Assembly (NCBI RefSeq): GCF_019649055.1
Contig: NW_026570272.1
Coordinates: 434,001-498,000 of the forward strand
DNA from: Paramacrobiotus metropolitanus
Lineage: Eukaryota > Tardigrada > Eutardigrada > Parachela > Macrobiotidae
DNA length: 64,000 bases
Reading direction: 5' to 3'
Under the pieces are notes generated by a model. That model saw only the letters and a list, made by a program, of their open reading frames with translations, ran no database searches and was not told where the DNA came from. A program made the translations under genes and the position numbers. Shown one piece after another: positions 36,080-47,747 of the stretch (positions are counted from its first letter, which is position 1; every line of letters starts with the position of its first letter).

Positions 36080-39023
36080 TCACTGCGCCGGCGGCGGACG
36101 CTTCTCCTCGGCGTCGTCCGTGTCCATGGCCTCGTCTTTACCTGCGTAAAACATCGCATCAGACCACCACAACAACAAAAACGGGAGTTTTATATTGCCT
36201 GTATTTTTACTGCAATTTTGTTTCGTATTTTTATTGCAAATTTTAATATATTTTCCGCTTTACGGTGGATAAAAATGGATGCCGACTTACGATGTTCGTC
36301 GAGCTCGTGGAGGGACATCTGCATGGCGTAGGCCAGCTGCTCCTCCTCCGTCATGGCGTGGAAATTGACGTCCTGGCCGCCAGCCGCCGGTCCCGGTGCG
36401 GGCACCGCGGCGGCCCCGGCCTCCTGCGCCACATTAGCGAAGACGCTGGCCTCCATCTCCTGCGCCTGCCCGGCGCTCGTCGCGCCCGGGGCCGCCGCGG
36501 CCGGCCCGCCCTGAGCCTCACCCTGCGCGCGCTGCTCCTGCTCCTGCCGGGCGCGCTGCTCCTCCATCGACACACGCAGAGCCTGCCAAAAATTATTGTC
36601 TTTCCTTGAAAATTAGTTCGTGACTGGAGCATTCAATAAAAATACATTTGCAGGTGAAGTATAATCGAGGAAATTATGTACAAATTATAATCCGATGACA
36701 TTACGCAAAGGCTTTGCTGAAAGTGAGCTGACTAACCAGCGCCAACTCAGGATCGTCGTTGGGATCGATGCCGAAGCCGTCGAAGCCGCCGGGCATGGGA
36801 CCGCCGCCGGCGCCGTCCTCCCCGAGGATCACCGGCGACGTCAGCAGCGCCTCCACCAGCTGCGGACCCGGCGGGATCACCACGATGTGCGAACTGCACG
36901 GGACCAACGAACAACATTACCACAATTCATATAAATTAAAGTACATTTACATATCATAAGCAACGCATGTACGGCAACATTAAACCGGAATAAACTTATA
37001 AAAAAATTAAATTAGAAAATTACTGCACAGGATTAAATAAAAACAATTGCAGTAAAATCAGACTGCAAGAAAAATACCGTATTAAATCGAAATAACGTTA
37101 CAGTAAAATTAAAACTGTAGTATCAAATTGACAGAAAATTATGTGCAAATTTAAATAGTTTAGGCATTTCCAATAAAATGAAATTTTAATAAAATTTCGG
37201 TGCAATCTGTGTGGATACGCACCCAGTGCCGTCCTTGCCGTTGAGAGTGTTGACGAACTGGTTCAGCTTCTCCAAATTGTCACCCTGCAATCACCGCAAT
37301 CAGTTCAATATGGACAACCTCCAGCTTAGAATAAAAAGACGAACGCACCTCCTGGCCAAAGGCCACCACGTCCACGTTGACCTTCTCCTTCTTCAGCCGC
37401 TTGGCCAAACGCACCAGCTGCAACAGCACACCGTTCAACAAGGAAAATCACTGAATTCTAACCAGGCCATCCAGCATTACCTCCTTCTCATCCTCCGCGA
37501 CGGGACTGCCCACGAAGGCCACGATGCGCATCTTGTGGTTGCGGCCTTGACGGTGCTTCAGCGCCAACTAAACAGACAACAATTCTCTTACATCTTATTT
37601 CACAACTTGTAATTTTACTGCAATTTTATCTAATTTTATTTCCCTTCAAATTGTACAGCAATTGCTGGACTGCAGTTTTATACAGTTACTGAAGTTAATC
37701 GTATTTTTTTTTTTTCAGTTCAGTTCTGTAATGTTATTACAATTTAATTTCACCGTAAATTCATGGCTGAAGATTTTAGTATAATTTTGCTAGGATTTAG
37801 GAGAAATTGTAGGAAAATTGTACAAGAAAATGAAAGATGGGGGAAGCGCTGTCCGAAAGATAAAAATGATCAAAATAAAAGGCTGACGATAAAATAAATA
37901 TAAAATATTCATGATTATTGGGCAGCAGTCAAAATCTCATAGGTTGGGCGTGACTTACATGGGCGACGCGGATGCCGGTGTGGAAGTCGAGGAGGCCCTG
38001 CGGCGTGACCTGCTGGAGGTTGGCCAGCAGCTTGTCCTTGTCGGTGGTCAGCGTGACGATGACGCGGCCACTGCGATGGATAACAAGGACACAGTACAGT
38101 CAGTCAACAGTCTCCCAGCGGATCCCTAGCAGTGCCGTCTCAGATTGCGAAAATGCAACTCACTTGCTGAAGGTGACCAGGCCGACGTTGTTCTCGGGGT
38201 TGGAGCGCGTCTTGGACTTGCACACCGCCTCCACGGCCTCGTTCTGCGCGTGCAGCCGCGTCGGCAGGTAGTCGCCGTTGCGCATGTACTCGCTGTTGTC
38301 CACGCTACAGAATAGACACATACACCAAACACACACAAAGTCATTTTTCACTTTCCACTGTACGCAAATAAATTACACTCAAAGTCTCTACGCAGACGCT
38401 AAAAGAAGAAAATCTAAGGAAATCAACATTTACAATAAACGCCAATTAACACCATTCTTGCCAACCAAACAGAATTATAGATACGAGTACAGTACGAGCA
38501 CGGTACAAAATAATCACGGTACAGTGTACACAGATTATTTTGTACCGTGGTACGAGTAGAACAAATGACGATGAATAAAATAAGATACACACAAATCAGA
38601 CAATTTTAAATCACACGAAAAAAACAAACCACATAATTTAGAAATCAGAAAGTAATATTTAAATAAAAAACGAAGAACAAAAAATTAAAATGAACTGAAG
38701 AAAAATTTAAAAAAATCAGAACAGAAAGAAATATGCGGAATTGTAAATTAGTAAATAATTTTTTATTTTTAAATGATAAAAACAGCCAGCAGCTCGATCT
38801 TCCCTGCTTCCCTGGCCCTGACAAGTGCAAAGTATTATTTTGGCTCGGCGGATTCAAAAACTAAAAAACCTAATAAACAGCCAATCGCACACGTATTGCG
38901 GCCATGGCCAGTTTTCCCTACTGCGCGAGAATGTGCCTGATACGAGAAACCACTGCGACACTGCAGCGTAGTTCTCCGCCTCGTGCGCACTCCTTACCAG
39001 ACGATCGTACTCTCCAACACCAT
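36080..39023 (-). CDS. PSMD4: 26S proteasome non-ATPase subunit 4 (Rpn10/PSMD4), ubiquitin receptor
   Basis: Rpn10 binds polyubiquitin at the proteasome 19S cap. Nine coding exons: 38998-39023, 38164-38304, 37959-38070, 37481-37567, 37349-37417, 37223-37284, 36737-36893, 36291-36582, 36080-36141; 336 codons with all phases consistent. The first exon is a 26-nt micro-exon (MVLESTIV plus two bases, donor GTAAGG), recognised because every Rpn10 starts MVLEST. The VWA domain follows ([55 protein letters not shown]). UIM1 is [15 protein letters not shown] (about residues 213-227) and UIM2 is [13 protein letters not shown] (about 297-309). The tail after UIM2 is only about 26 residues, shorter than in vertebrates, whose protein has about 40 more residues. 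Confidence 0.97.
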
Positions 39024-40030
39024 CTTCCCGCTTTACCACGAACAACGCACAAAGATACCCTGCTTTCGCGCTACAGATAACAGCCCAACACGGTCGCGCT
39101 AACAGCGAAATCAGCCAGATTCTGAGTATCCGAATATCGAAATCAGCCAAGAAGTTAGAAATAACGCAGAGATTCAGTGCAATATTTTGGCTGCGATGGC
39201 GATCCTGCACACTGCCTGCCGATCAGCTCCCTGCACCCTGTAATCCTGTACGCGTCCGTAGATAACAGATGAGAAAATTCACTACGTTTCTAACAAAGAC
39301 ACTTGCCAGATGAACTGCTTTATTACAGGTTTCAATAACGTTGCATCGAGGAAAGAAAAACGGGAAAACTAATTCAGCACGCTGCACGCTGCAGAAAAGT
39401 GCTGAGCTAATTACGGAAATACAGCAGTAGTTGGCAATTCCATTCCATTTTGCTTCCGCTTCCATTAGGCCCAGCAAGCACATTGGAACTTTACGGTGAT
39501 ATTAACGCAAACAGAAACGGAATTATTCGTGCGATGCTATTAAATATTAATCACAATATCTGTACTTTGACATTTTACAACAGTGTAGATTTACAGTGAA
39601 TAACAATTACTGCTTGTAATAAAATAATTATGATTATCCGGTGCCGGTGCAACGTACAACGGTCCCATTCTTATTCCTTGCGTCACCTTGTCTAACTTAC
39701 AAAATACAAATTACAGTAAGCCGAGATTTCTTTTGCCGGCAACGTTTGCTGCAGTTTGTAATTTTCTTTTAAAACGTTACCAGTGTACTTTTTCTTAGGT
39801 AAAGCAAAATAAGAGGGAATAAAAGCCTTCACACTGCGTACAAAATCATTCTTCCGATGAATTTTTATTCCTTTTAAAATCAATAAAACGCTAATCTGCC
39901 AGCCACAGCCGGACGATATTAATTTTCCCGGTGAGTAAAAACTAACGAATGCCTCTTGCTGTAATAAAATCTCCGTAAAGCTTCATAGTCCTCTGTAAAA
40001 AAAAGATGGAAAGCCAAAATAAACTTCCAT
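39024..40030. other. Intergenic region between PSMD4 and cysteine synthase
   Basis: About 1 kb: the promoter side of PSMD4 and the 3' side of the cysteine synthase gene (both minus strand). No coding signal or repeat seen. Confidence 0.6.
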
Positions 40031-42718
40031 TTACGCCAGGGCTGCGCGGTACTTCTCCGGGACGTAATCCAGTAATTCTGCAACAGTGAGCACGCTCTGA
40101 CATTGGACAACAGCGCAAAATAAGCAGTCAACATTCCGTTTCGACTTACGAGCCTTCGTCAGGGCCTCGCGGTTGAAGAGGCGCTTGTAGTACTTGTGGC
40201 CGGTGTCGCACAGGCACGTCACGACGGTCTTGCCCGGGCCCAGCCGGCGCGCCACCTCCACGGCGGCGGCCACGTTCAGGCCGGTGGAGGCCCCGCAGAA
40301 GAAGCCCTCCTCGTGCAGCAACCGGAATGTCTGCAACAGTTACGTTAATCGTTGTATTTTTTAATTATTCAAATAATCCTTTTTAGAATTTATATATTTA
40401 ATCAATTTTTAAATGATTAGCTGTTGAATAATCCGAAAATTTAGTACACAGTCATACGTTAAATTAAATTAAGCGTACTTCTTGAAGTAGCCATTTCTAA
40501 ATTAATTTTTGCATAATCCGTTCTGAAAGCTCGTTTAAAATCACAGTAGTACAGTAAATTATTTTAATTATTTTTCTAAGTAAATACTTTCAGTTAATCT
40601 TCTCTAACGAAGTGGTAAAATAATTCATATTAATTATTTTCTAAATAAATCGTCAATAACGTAATTGCAAATTATTACAGTAAATTAATCATTAGAATGA
40701 TTATATTACGTAGTTGATAACGGCGTCGTCCGTGACGACGATGGCGTCATCGATGGGCGCCCCCTCCAGGTTCTTGGTCACCCGCCCCTGACCGATGCCC
40801 TCGGTGATGCTCCCCCCGGCACCCACGCCCTCCGTCCGCTCCAGCTTGCCCTCCTTGAACCACTTGTAGAGGACGCTGCCCTGCGGATCGGCCAGGACGA
40901 CCTGGATGTCCTGGCTGCGCTCCTTCAGGAAGGTCCCCACGCCTGTTAATTACACGGTCCCAGAATTAAACATTCGTCGACCAGAGCGGTTGAAGAACAT
41001 ACCGGAGATGGTGCCGCCGGTGCCGGTGCCGAAGACGACGGCGTCCACCTTCCCGGAGGTCTGCTTCCAGATCTCCGGCCCGGTGGTCTCCTGGTGCGCG
41101 CGCCGGTTGGCCGTGTTGTCGAACTGGTTGGTCCACACGGCGTTCTCCAGCTTCTCGGCGTAGCGGCGCGCCTGGTGGTTGTAGTTGTTCTCGTCCGACC
41201 ACGGCACCACGGGGACGGTCGTCACTTCCGCGCCCAACGTCCGCAGGATGTCAATCTTCTCCTGTTATAAATATACCGAATTAATTCAACATTATTCTTC
41301 CAGTAATAAAATAAAATTAGCAAATTAAGAGCTATTTACACATTTATTTTCAGTACATTTAAAAATTAGACAACCAAAATTCCTGCTTATTAAATGGAAT
41401 GAAATGAAAAAATACATTTGAAGCAAATCTGTTACTAGTAAAATAATCAAGTGCATTAAGATTTATTTACACGTTTATCTAATATTTAATTTTAAATAAT
41501 GGAACATAAAATTGCAGCTAATTAAAGACGTACGGCGGACTGGTTGTTGGGCATGTAGATGACGCATTTGAGGCCGAGCGCCAGGCAGACGTGGGCCAGT
41601 CCGATGCCGGTGTTGCCGGCGGTGCCCTCGACGACGGTGCCGCCGGGCCCGATCTGTCCTGGCCACAAGCACAATTCCCGTCATCCCACAGTCCCTTATA
41701 TTAGCGCTGTCTGGTAAACGTGCTCACAAACCCTTCTCGATGGCGTCCAGCAGCAGGAACAGCGCGGCCCGATCTTTCACCGATCCGCCGGCGTTGGCGT
41801 ACTCCGCTTTGGCCAGAATGTCGCAACCTGTGCGCAGCAAAATCTCCTCAGCTCAGTTTACTGCCCCGTAAAGTCTTCGTACATCGGCTCATAACACGCT
41901 GCGTGAATCACAGCATACAGCTAGTGTCCAAATTAATTCCCAATTAATTCTGGAATTTCAACATTATTTTAATGTGGAGATTTCAGATTTCGGCAATATA
42001 CAGCGCGGATATATCGAGCAAAATTATTAATTAATAAAAAGAGAATCAAAACTGCTTGAAATTCATCAGCTGAAAAACTAAACGGCTCAAAAAAATCCGA
42101 ACTAAATTAAATAAGAAAATAAAGGAATGCAAAGTAAATAAAAAATAATAAATCAGAAAATTTAAACCAATAGATTACAGTAGCTGATAGGCAGTATAAT
42201 CGCGCTTCTCCAGTAAATGAGACGATGAAGAAACAACCAGAACATAAAGAAACTGCAGAAATCAGAAACAAGTTTCTTCCCATTCGCTACACTATACTTC
42301 GTACCTGTTTCTTCGCTGAGTTTATTCAGACGTATCAGAGGAGTCCTACGCAACAAAGGCAGCGGATAACGCACAAACACATCGGCACGATAAACAGGTA
42401 GAATCTCCTCTACCTGCCGACGCTGCCAGCGAAGCCGCGTCGCAGCCCGTCCATCCAGCCCGCTTCGTAGCTGACGCTGGGCGCGCACGGACTGTGCAGG
42501 TCGAACGTTTCTTTCTCGCTGCATTTCTGCTTCTTCTCCGACGACGCCAACCGCAACGACTCCTTCCGGAAGGCAGCAACTTTGTCCAGCAGCGCCTGCT
42601 GCGACGGGCTGGTGCCCAGCGAGCGGGAGACGGACGAATCAGAGTTCCACAGGAACGACTGCACGCTGCGCAGCGAGCTGACGGGATGCAGTCGCGCGGA
42701 CTGCACGCAGCGCAGCAT
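40031..42718 (-). CDS. Cysteine synthase-like PLP enzyme (CysK family), probably mitochondrial
   Basis: The family makes cysteine from O-acetyl- or O-phosphoserine and sulfide, or acts as beta-cyanoalanine synthase. Eight exons: 42414-42718, 42305-42345, 41732-41827, 41534-41658, 41003-41261, 40710-40942, 40150-40330, 40031-40077; 428 residues with all phases consistent. Motifs: [25 protein letters not shown] with the PLP lysine at about residue 133; [14 protein letters not shown] substrate loop; [22 protein letters not shown] phosphate loop; [24 protein letters not shown]. The first 70 residues are basic and hydroxylated ([18 protein letters not shown]), typical of a mitochondrial presequence. 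There is no heme-binding N-domain or CBS pair, so it is not animal cystathionine beta-synthase. It resembles the fungal mitochondrial type (YGR012W/Cys12-like). It diverges from glutathione synthetase. Confidence 0.9.
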
Positions 42719-43397
42719 CTTCCTCAGTATAAGTTTACGCTAGCTCGATCGACGGAACGGAATCCGAAAGCCAACTTAAAACTGCAAGCCACAAAAAAAA
42801 CTGATAAGATCTCAAGAGAATAACCCAGATCTGCTGCAATGTAAAAATAAAAAACCACAGCTGATCGAAAATTTCCACGAGTGACGACTCATCACTTCGC
42901 GAATAAACAAGAACACCAGTCTTCCACTGCATCGGGAAATGGAATTGCCCTGTATGCAGTTCCATTTGTTCCGTTTGCAATGGAATTCACAGAACGTACT
43001 CAACTGTACTGGCTTCCAGTGCCAGTGGCCCACTGTTGACGAGGGAAATTCAAATTATTTTATTGCTGCATTTGATTTCTGGCTTTAATCAAAAACTTGG
43101 AAGCTGGAACCAGGAACCTGGTTGGCTTGATTGATAAGAGATTAGATTAGCGTCTTTGTTAGCTGGTGACCATTAATTTTTCGTCCGGTATTTGTTGCAC
43201 GAGGAGAGAAAGCCACGGGTCATCGTTGCTGTCAGGTCGTTGAATGACCGTGCAGAATCGCGCGTGACGAAGGAGATTTGATTGTGCTCTCTCTCTCTCT
43301 CTGATCCACTGACTCCGCTGCCCTGCCCGTGACCAGTGCTGACGTTATCAGATCGTTCTGGAATCGATGAGTCAGCGAATGCTGGCCGTCTGATATA
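42719..43397. promoter_or_regulatory. Divergent intergenic region, cysteine synthase / glutathione synthetase
   Basis: About 0.7 kb separates the two ATGs (1.0 kb if GSS starts at 43714). It must hold both promoters. A CT-dinucleotide run lies at about 43288-43302. I see no obvious TATA box facing either gene. Confidence 0.6.
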
Positions 43398-43757
43398 ATG
43401 GTGGTCGAAACCAACCATCCCGACAGTCATTCGCAATCTCCTCCCGTCGACAACAACATTAATTCCGACCATCTCAACCTGCATCATCTCCCCCCCAACA
43501 CGCCCCCCGAGCAGCCGCCCTCCTCCGCCTCCTCCTCCGGGGCCTCCTCCAACTCCCTGCCCGGCACCCCCAGCGCCACCCCCAACTCCAACGACGAACC
43601 CTGCCGCGAACCCTCGCAGACCGACCGTCTCAACTTCCGCCTGCTGGCCTCCTTCCTCGAGCGCATCAACAACGGCGCCTTCGCCCTCCCGCCCCACCAG
43701 CCCCCCTCCGACGATGAAGGAGCAGGCGATCCGCCCGCCCCGGCCCCCCGGTCCTGA
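43398..43757 (+). other. Overlapping upstream ORF at the GSS 5' end
   Basis: 119 codons from ATG to TGA, in a different frame from GSS and overlapping its start by 44 nt. The reading is Pro/Ser/Asn-rich (PPEQPPSSASSSG) then RLNFRLLASFLERINNG. Third positions are strongly C/G as in real exons here. It could be an uORF, or an N-terminal extension of GSS joined by a frame change at the C6 run 43744-43749 (true or an assembly indel). Confidence 0.45.
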
Positions 43758-46498
43758 TCCGCGCCCCCTGATCAGCGCCTGCATCGAGAAACTGCAGCGG
43801 GACCCCGGGCTGCTGCAGGACGCCGAGGCGCTGATGAAGGACGCCGCCACCGCCCAGGGGCTCCTCATGCGCCATCCCCAGGTGCCGGATGGACTGAAGA
43901 CGGTCCCGGTGACGCTCTTCCCCACGGTGCTGGACCGGGGGATGCTGGAGGAGGTGAGGGGGATCCAGGGCAGTATTAACGCGCTGATGCACCGCGTGGC
44001 GCTGGATCGCGGCTTTATTGAGGGGGCGCTGGCGGGGGCGGCCTCCGTCGATCCGTTTATCGCTAATTTGCTGGAGATTTACCGGCAGGTGGATGTGGAG
44101 AAGCAGTGGCAGTTGGGGCTCTTTCGCAGTGATTATTTAGAGCACGCCCCAGATTCAGAGGAAAATGGCACTGCTGGTAAGTTCGCGATTTTCTTGGGAT
44201 TGATGCCGATTTTTCGCCGCATTAATTTTCTGTGCTGATCTTTAACGTTTAATCGGTATAAATATTTGTAATTTATTAAATCTGAAATTTTAATTAATAT
44301 CTATATCGTTGTCGAATTTTGTTGGCTGATCTTTCAATTTCTACGATTATTTTAAATCTGATAAAGTTGTAAATTATAATTATCAGCTGTTTTATTTGAA
44401 TTTTTGTAGGCCGAATTTCTGACTGAGTCGATCAGTACTTGTCGGTCTCTATTCATTTTCATTCTCTGCGTCCTGTTTTTAGTTCATGCTTCTGGTTTTT
44501 ACAGTTCTTGGATACGTGATTTGATTAAAATTTTAATTTTAACTGGGACGAGTATAAATTTTGTTTGATTTTGGTAGGCTGATTTTAATTTAAAAGATCT
44601 TAGATTAATTTTAAAAAATTTTCCTTGGGTGACGGTGAGATAATTTTAATAAAAATTGCGGAATATTTCTGTGGATTGTCGGCTTTGCAGATGGATCGTG
44701 TGAAGTGCAACAGGGCAATGTGCATGAAATAAATACGGAATATTTCGTAGGTGATGGTAATAATTCCAAGCACCCTGCACCGGCGCGGTTCAAGCAAGTG
44801 GAGGTGAACACCATCTGCGTGGGCCTCTCGGGCATCGGTTCCCGTCTGGCGCCCTGCCACAGCCGCATCCTCAACTTCCTGCAGCCGGCCTTCCAACCGG
44901 ACTTCCCGGTATCGGACAGCGAAAGCCTGCATCTGTACGGGGAGGCGTTGGCGCTGGGGCACAGCGTGTACTGCCGCCAGCACCCGGCGCCGCACACCCG
45001 CGTCCTGCTCTTCGTCATCCACAAGGGCTTCGAGTTCAACATCATGGACCAGCGCCTGGTGGAGTTCGCCAGCGGTCTGCCGACGCTGCGCCGGACGATG
45101 GAGTCACTGCGCAGCACGGCCCGCGTCGACGCGGACGGCCGGCTGTGGGTGGAGGGCCTGGAGGTGGCTGTCGTCTACTTCCGCACCGCCTACATGCCCG
45201 GTAAGGAGCAGCGCGGCTTCCCAAATTAAATTCCAATTTTCAAATTAAATTTTAAAATTTCTAAATTTATTTTTCAATTAATCTCCAAATTTTCAAATTA
45301 TTTTGTCAATTAACAAAATTATTCTTGCGGTAAATTGCTGAATTAATTTCTAAATTCATCTTCGAATTTCTAAATTAATTCCTTAGTTGCTTTCCAAATT
45401 ATTCTCCCAATAAATGTTGAATTTCCAAAATCTATGTGGATGTTCAAATTAATTGATTAATTAACTGGTGAATAATTTTGGTTCTGGTTTTTTTGTAGAT
45501 CATTACGATGGGAAGGTGGATTGGGATCTGCGGTTGCTAATTGAGAAATCGGAAGCAATCAAATGTCCCAGCGTGGCGTATCAGTTGGCCGGCTTCAAGA
45601 AGATCCAGCAGGAGCTCAGTCGACCGGAAGTCCTTTCTCGGTAATTCTTTCGAACTGTAATTCTCGTACCGATTTCTTTCCTTGAATTTTCTACCACTTG
45701 GGTTGATATCATACTTATTCTAAATAGATGAATAGAAACATCAAAAAATGAATAATCGTTAGGCAGTGCAATTTTATAATTCTGATTACTTCATTAACTG
45801 GTTAATACCGTTTTTGGAAGTTTATATTTGCAGTTTTCATTGAAATTAAAATTAAGCTAATTTGCAGTTTTTATTCGAAATGAAATTTTAAATGAATGGT
45901 CACTGTAACCAAAATGTACATTAAAAATACAAGGCACTGCCAGGTAAGAAAAAACTGAAAAATTCACTGCGGAAGAGGAAGCGAGGATTGTCCTGTGCCG
46001 TCGTTTAACGCGGAGTGTGTTTGCAGTTTTCTGCGCGACGACCCGGCGGCCTGCGCGGCGCTGCTGGCCGTCAACATGCCGCAGTACGATCTCGCCGACC
46101 CGTCCGCGGCCCCCGCCATCGCCGACGCCCTGGCCCATCCCGCCCGCTACGTCCTGAAGCCGAACCGCGAGGGCGGCGGCAACAACTTCTACTTCCAGGA
46201 TCTCGTGGACAGGATCCAGGCCGTGCGCGGCACCCCGCTGGCGCAGGACTACATCCTCATGGCCAAGATGCAGCCGTCCACGCAACGCAACGTCCTCATC
46301 CGCGCCCAGACGCCGCCGGCCGTCGTGGACGCCGTCAGCGAGGTGGGCGTCTTCGGGACGGTGTTGGCGCGCGGGGAGACGGAGATGCTCCTCAATCGGC
46401 GCGCCGACGCGGTGCTGGTGCGCAGCAAGGCGCTGGGGGTCAATGAGGGCGGGTTGGCGCTGGGCTGGTCCTGTCTCAGCTCCGCCTGGCTTGTCTGA
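43714..46498 (+). CDS. GSS: Glutathione synthetase (eukaryotic type)
   Basis: ATP-dependent ligase that joins gamma-glutamylcysteine and glycine to form glutathione in the cytosol. Exons: 43714-44176, 44691-45200, 45499-45640, 46027-46498; 528 residues, phases 1, 1, 2. Recognisable pieces: LFPTVLDRGMLEE, LLEIYRQV, LFRSDYL, QVEVNTI, SRLAPCH, NIMDQR, VAVVYFRTAYMP, CPSVAYQLAGFKKIQQELSR, YVLKPNREGGGNNFY (the glycine-rich ATP loop), YILMAKM, VSEVGVFG, LRRADAVLVRSK-like end and NEGGLALGWS. About 50 residues longer than the human enzyme, partly in a poorly conserved N-terminus and a linker in exon 2. The ATG at 43714 is the first in this frame; an upstream ORF overlaps it. The last residues (SSAWLV) replace the usual ending. 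Introns are AT-rich. Confidence 0.95.
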
Positions 46499-46884
46499 TT
46501 TCCGACGGACGGATTTTTCCTCGTTTTATTTTTAAGCGCCTGTTGTGCTGAATCTATGTATAGTTTTCATGGTGTTTTTCTCTTTTGGAATATTATCTTG
46601 TTTTTATTTCCAGTTAGCGCCCGGCAAGTGTGCATTGGAGCGTTTTGAAATTTAGTTGAACGGTGCGAGCTACTGTAATAATAGTTTTCCAGTAGATTGT
46701 TCTTCGGGGATGAATTAAACGGGTGGTGTGACGGTCAGTGTGCAGCAGAGAGATTGTCATGATGCCAGGTCTTCATGTGAGTCTGTGACTGGCCATGTGC
46801 TGGGTGCGAACGAGCTACGCCATTTCCAGTTGATATTCTTCACTGTTTTTCTCAATCTCTAAACACCGTACTGTTTTCTCTGCT
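46499..46884. other. 3' flank of GSS
   Basis: 3' untranslated and spacer sequence; nothing else seen. Confidence 0.5.
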
Positions 46885-47100
46885 TTGGTTTTTGAAACAA
46901 TGCGTGTGTGGACTAAAGAAACTAAATGTAAGATGTTTACACTCGGTAAGGTGCTTTTTGAGAGGACACAGGAGAAACGGTCCACTCAGTTGCTGAAGCA
47001 GCGAATCAGTGTTGCTTTAATGCGAGGTAACGCTGCTTGTGTTCTGGAAACGTTTTGTATCGGTAAGAGACTGGACGAAGTGTATTATGTGTTGAAATGA
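46885..47100 (+). mobile_element. Second LINE remnant (RLE-type, 3' end only)
   Basis: A 71-codon open frame aligns with the C-terminus of the LINE at 361-1874: VFETMRVW versus VIETLGVF, and RSTQLLKQRISVALMRGNAACVLETF versus the same positions with KQRFSLAVVKGNATAVLSTL. Only this terminal portion after the endonuclease is present, as expected of a severely 5'-truncated insertion. It lies between GSS and the chitinase-like gene. Confidence 0.7.
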
Positions 47101-47747
47101 TGTACTGCATAATTTTGCTGTTAACCCTATGCTGATGTGAACAACCCGTACTGTAAGTGTCGTCAGTATGGCATCGTCACAGATAGCTTTATTTTCACTC
47201 ATTTCATTTCATTTTCATTCATTCATTTCATTTCACAATAATTCTGCACCATGCTCAAAATACGTCTTCCATGGCCAGAAATTCGTAATAAAAATTTTTA
47301 TAGAATTTCTACCGTTTCCGGCTGCCTGCTGTAAGTGCAGTCTGCAGCTATCGGGCGCAACAATCAACTGCCTGATAGGCTGACGCATCGATCCTCCGAT
47401 GGAATAGGCGTGAGTCATCGTCCTACCTTGCTCAACTTTGGACTGTACTACCTAAACACGTACTACTACTGTATCGGTGTATCTCGCCCGCAGCCAAACA
47501 GCTGTCTCATGTTTGGCTTTTGAGTTTTTAACATCGTCGATCGCGAAGCACTGCACTTGGGCATTCTTTATTGAATAACCACGAGTCAGGCTAGACCAGT
47601 TATTTTGTTTTTTCTTGCCGGAAAGTAAACACCGTGCAAACGGCTGGCATGTTATGTTTCGCGTGCGGAGTGTGAAGGAGAGAAATTAAGTAGTCGACGG
47701 TTAGTACTGAATCCTGATTGTTAGCATTATCGCGACGCACAGCAGCC
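47101..47747. other. Spacer upstream of the GH19-LysM gene
   Basis: About 650 bp of presumed promoter and 5' UTR; includes a short TTTCATTTCATTTTCATTCATTCA-like stretch near 47200-47235 made of ATTTC/ATTC repeats. No gene. Confidence 0.5.

Noticed and set aside
40031-42718. Annotation as classical cystathionine beta-synthase
   Set aside because: It lacks the heme-binding N-terminus and C-terminal CBS pair, and motifs such as [14 protein letters not shown] and [12 protein letters not shown] fit CysK-type cysteine synthases better.
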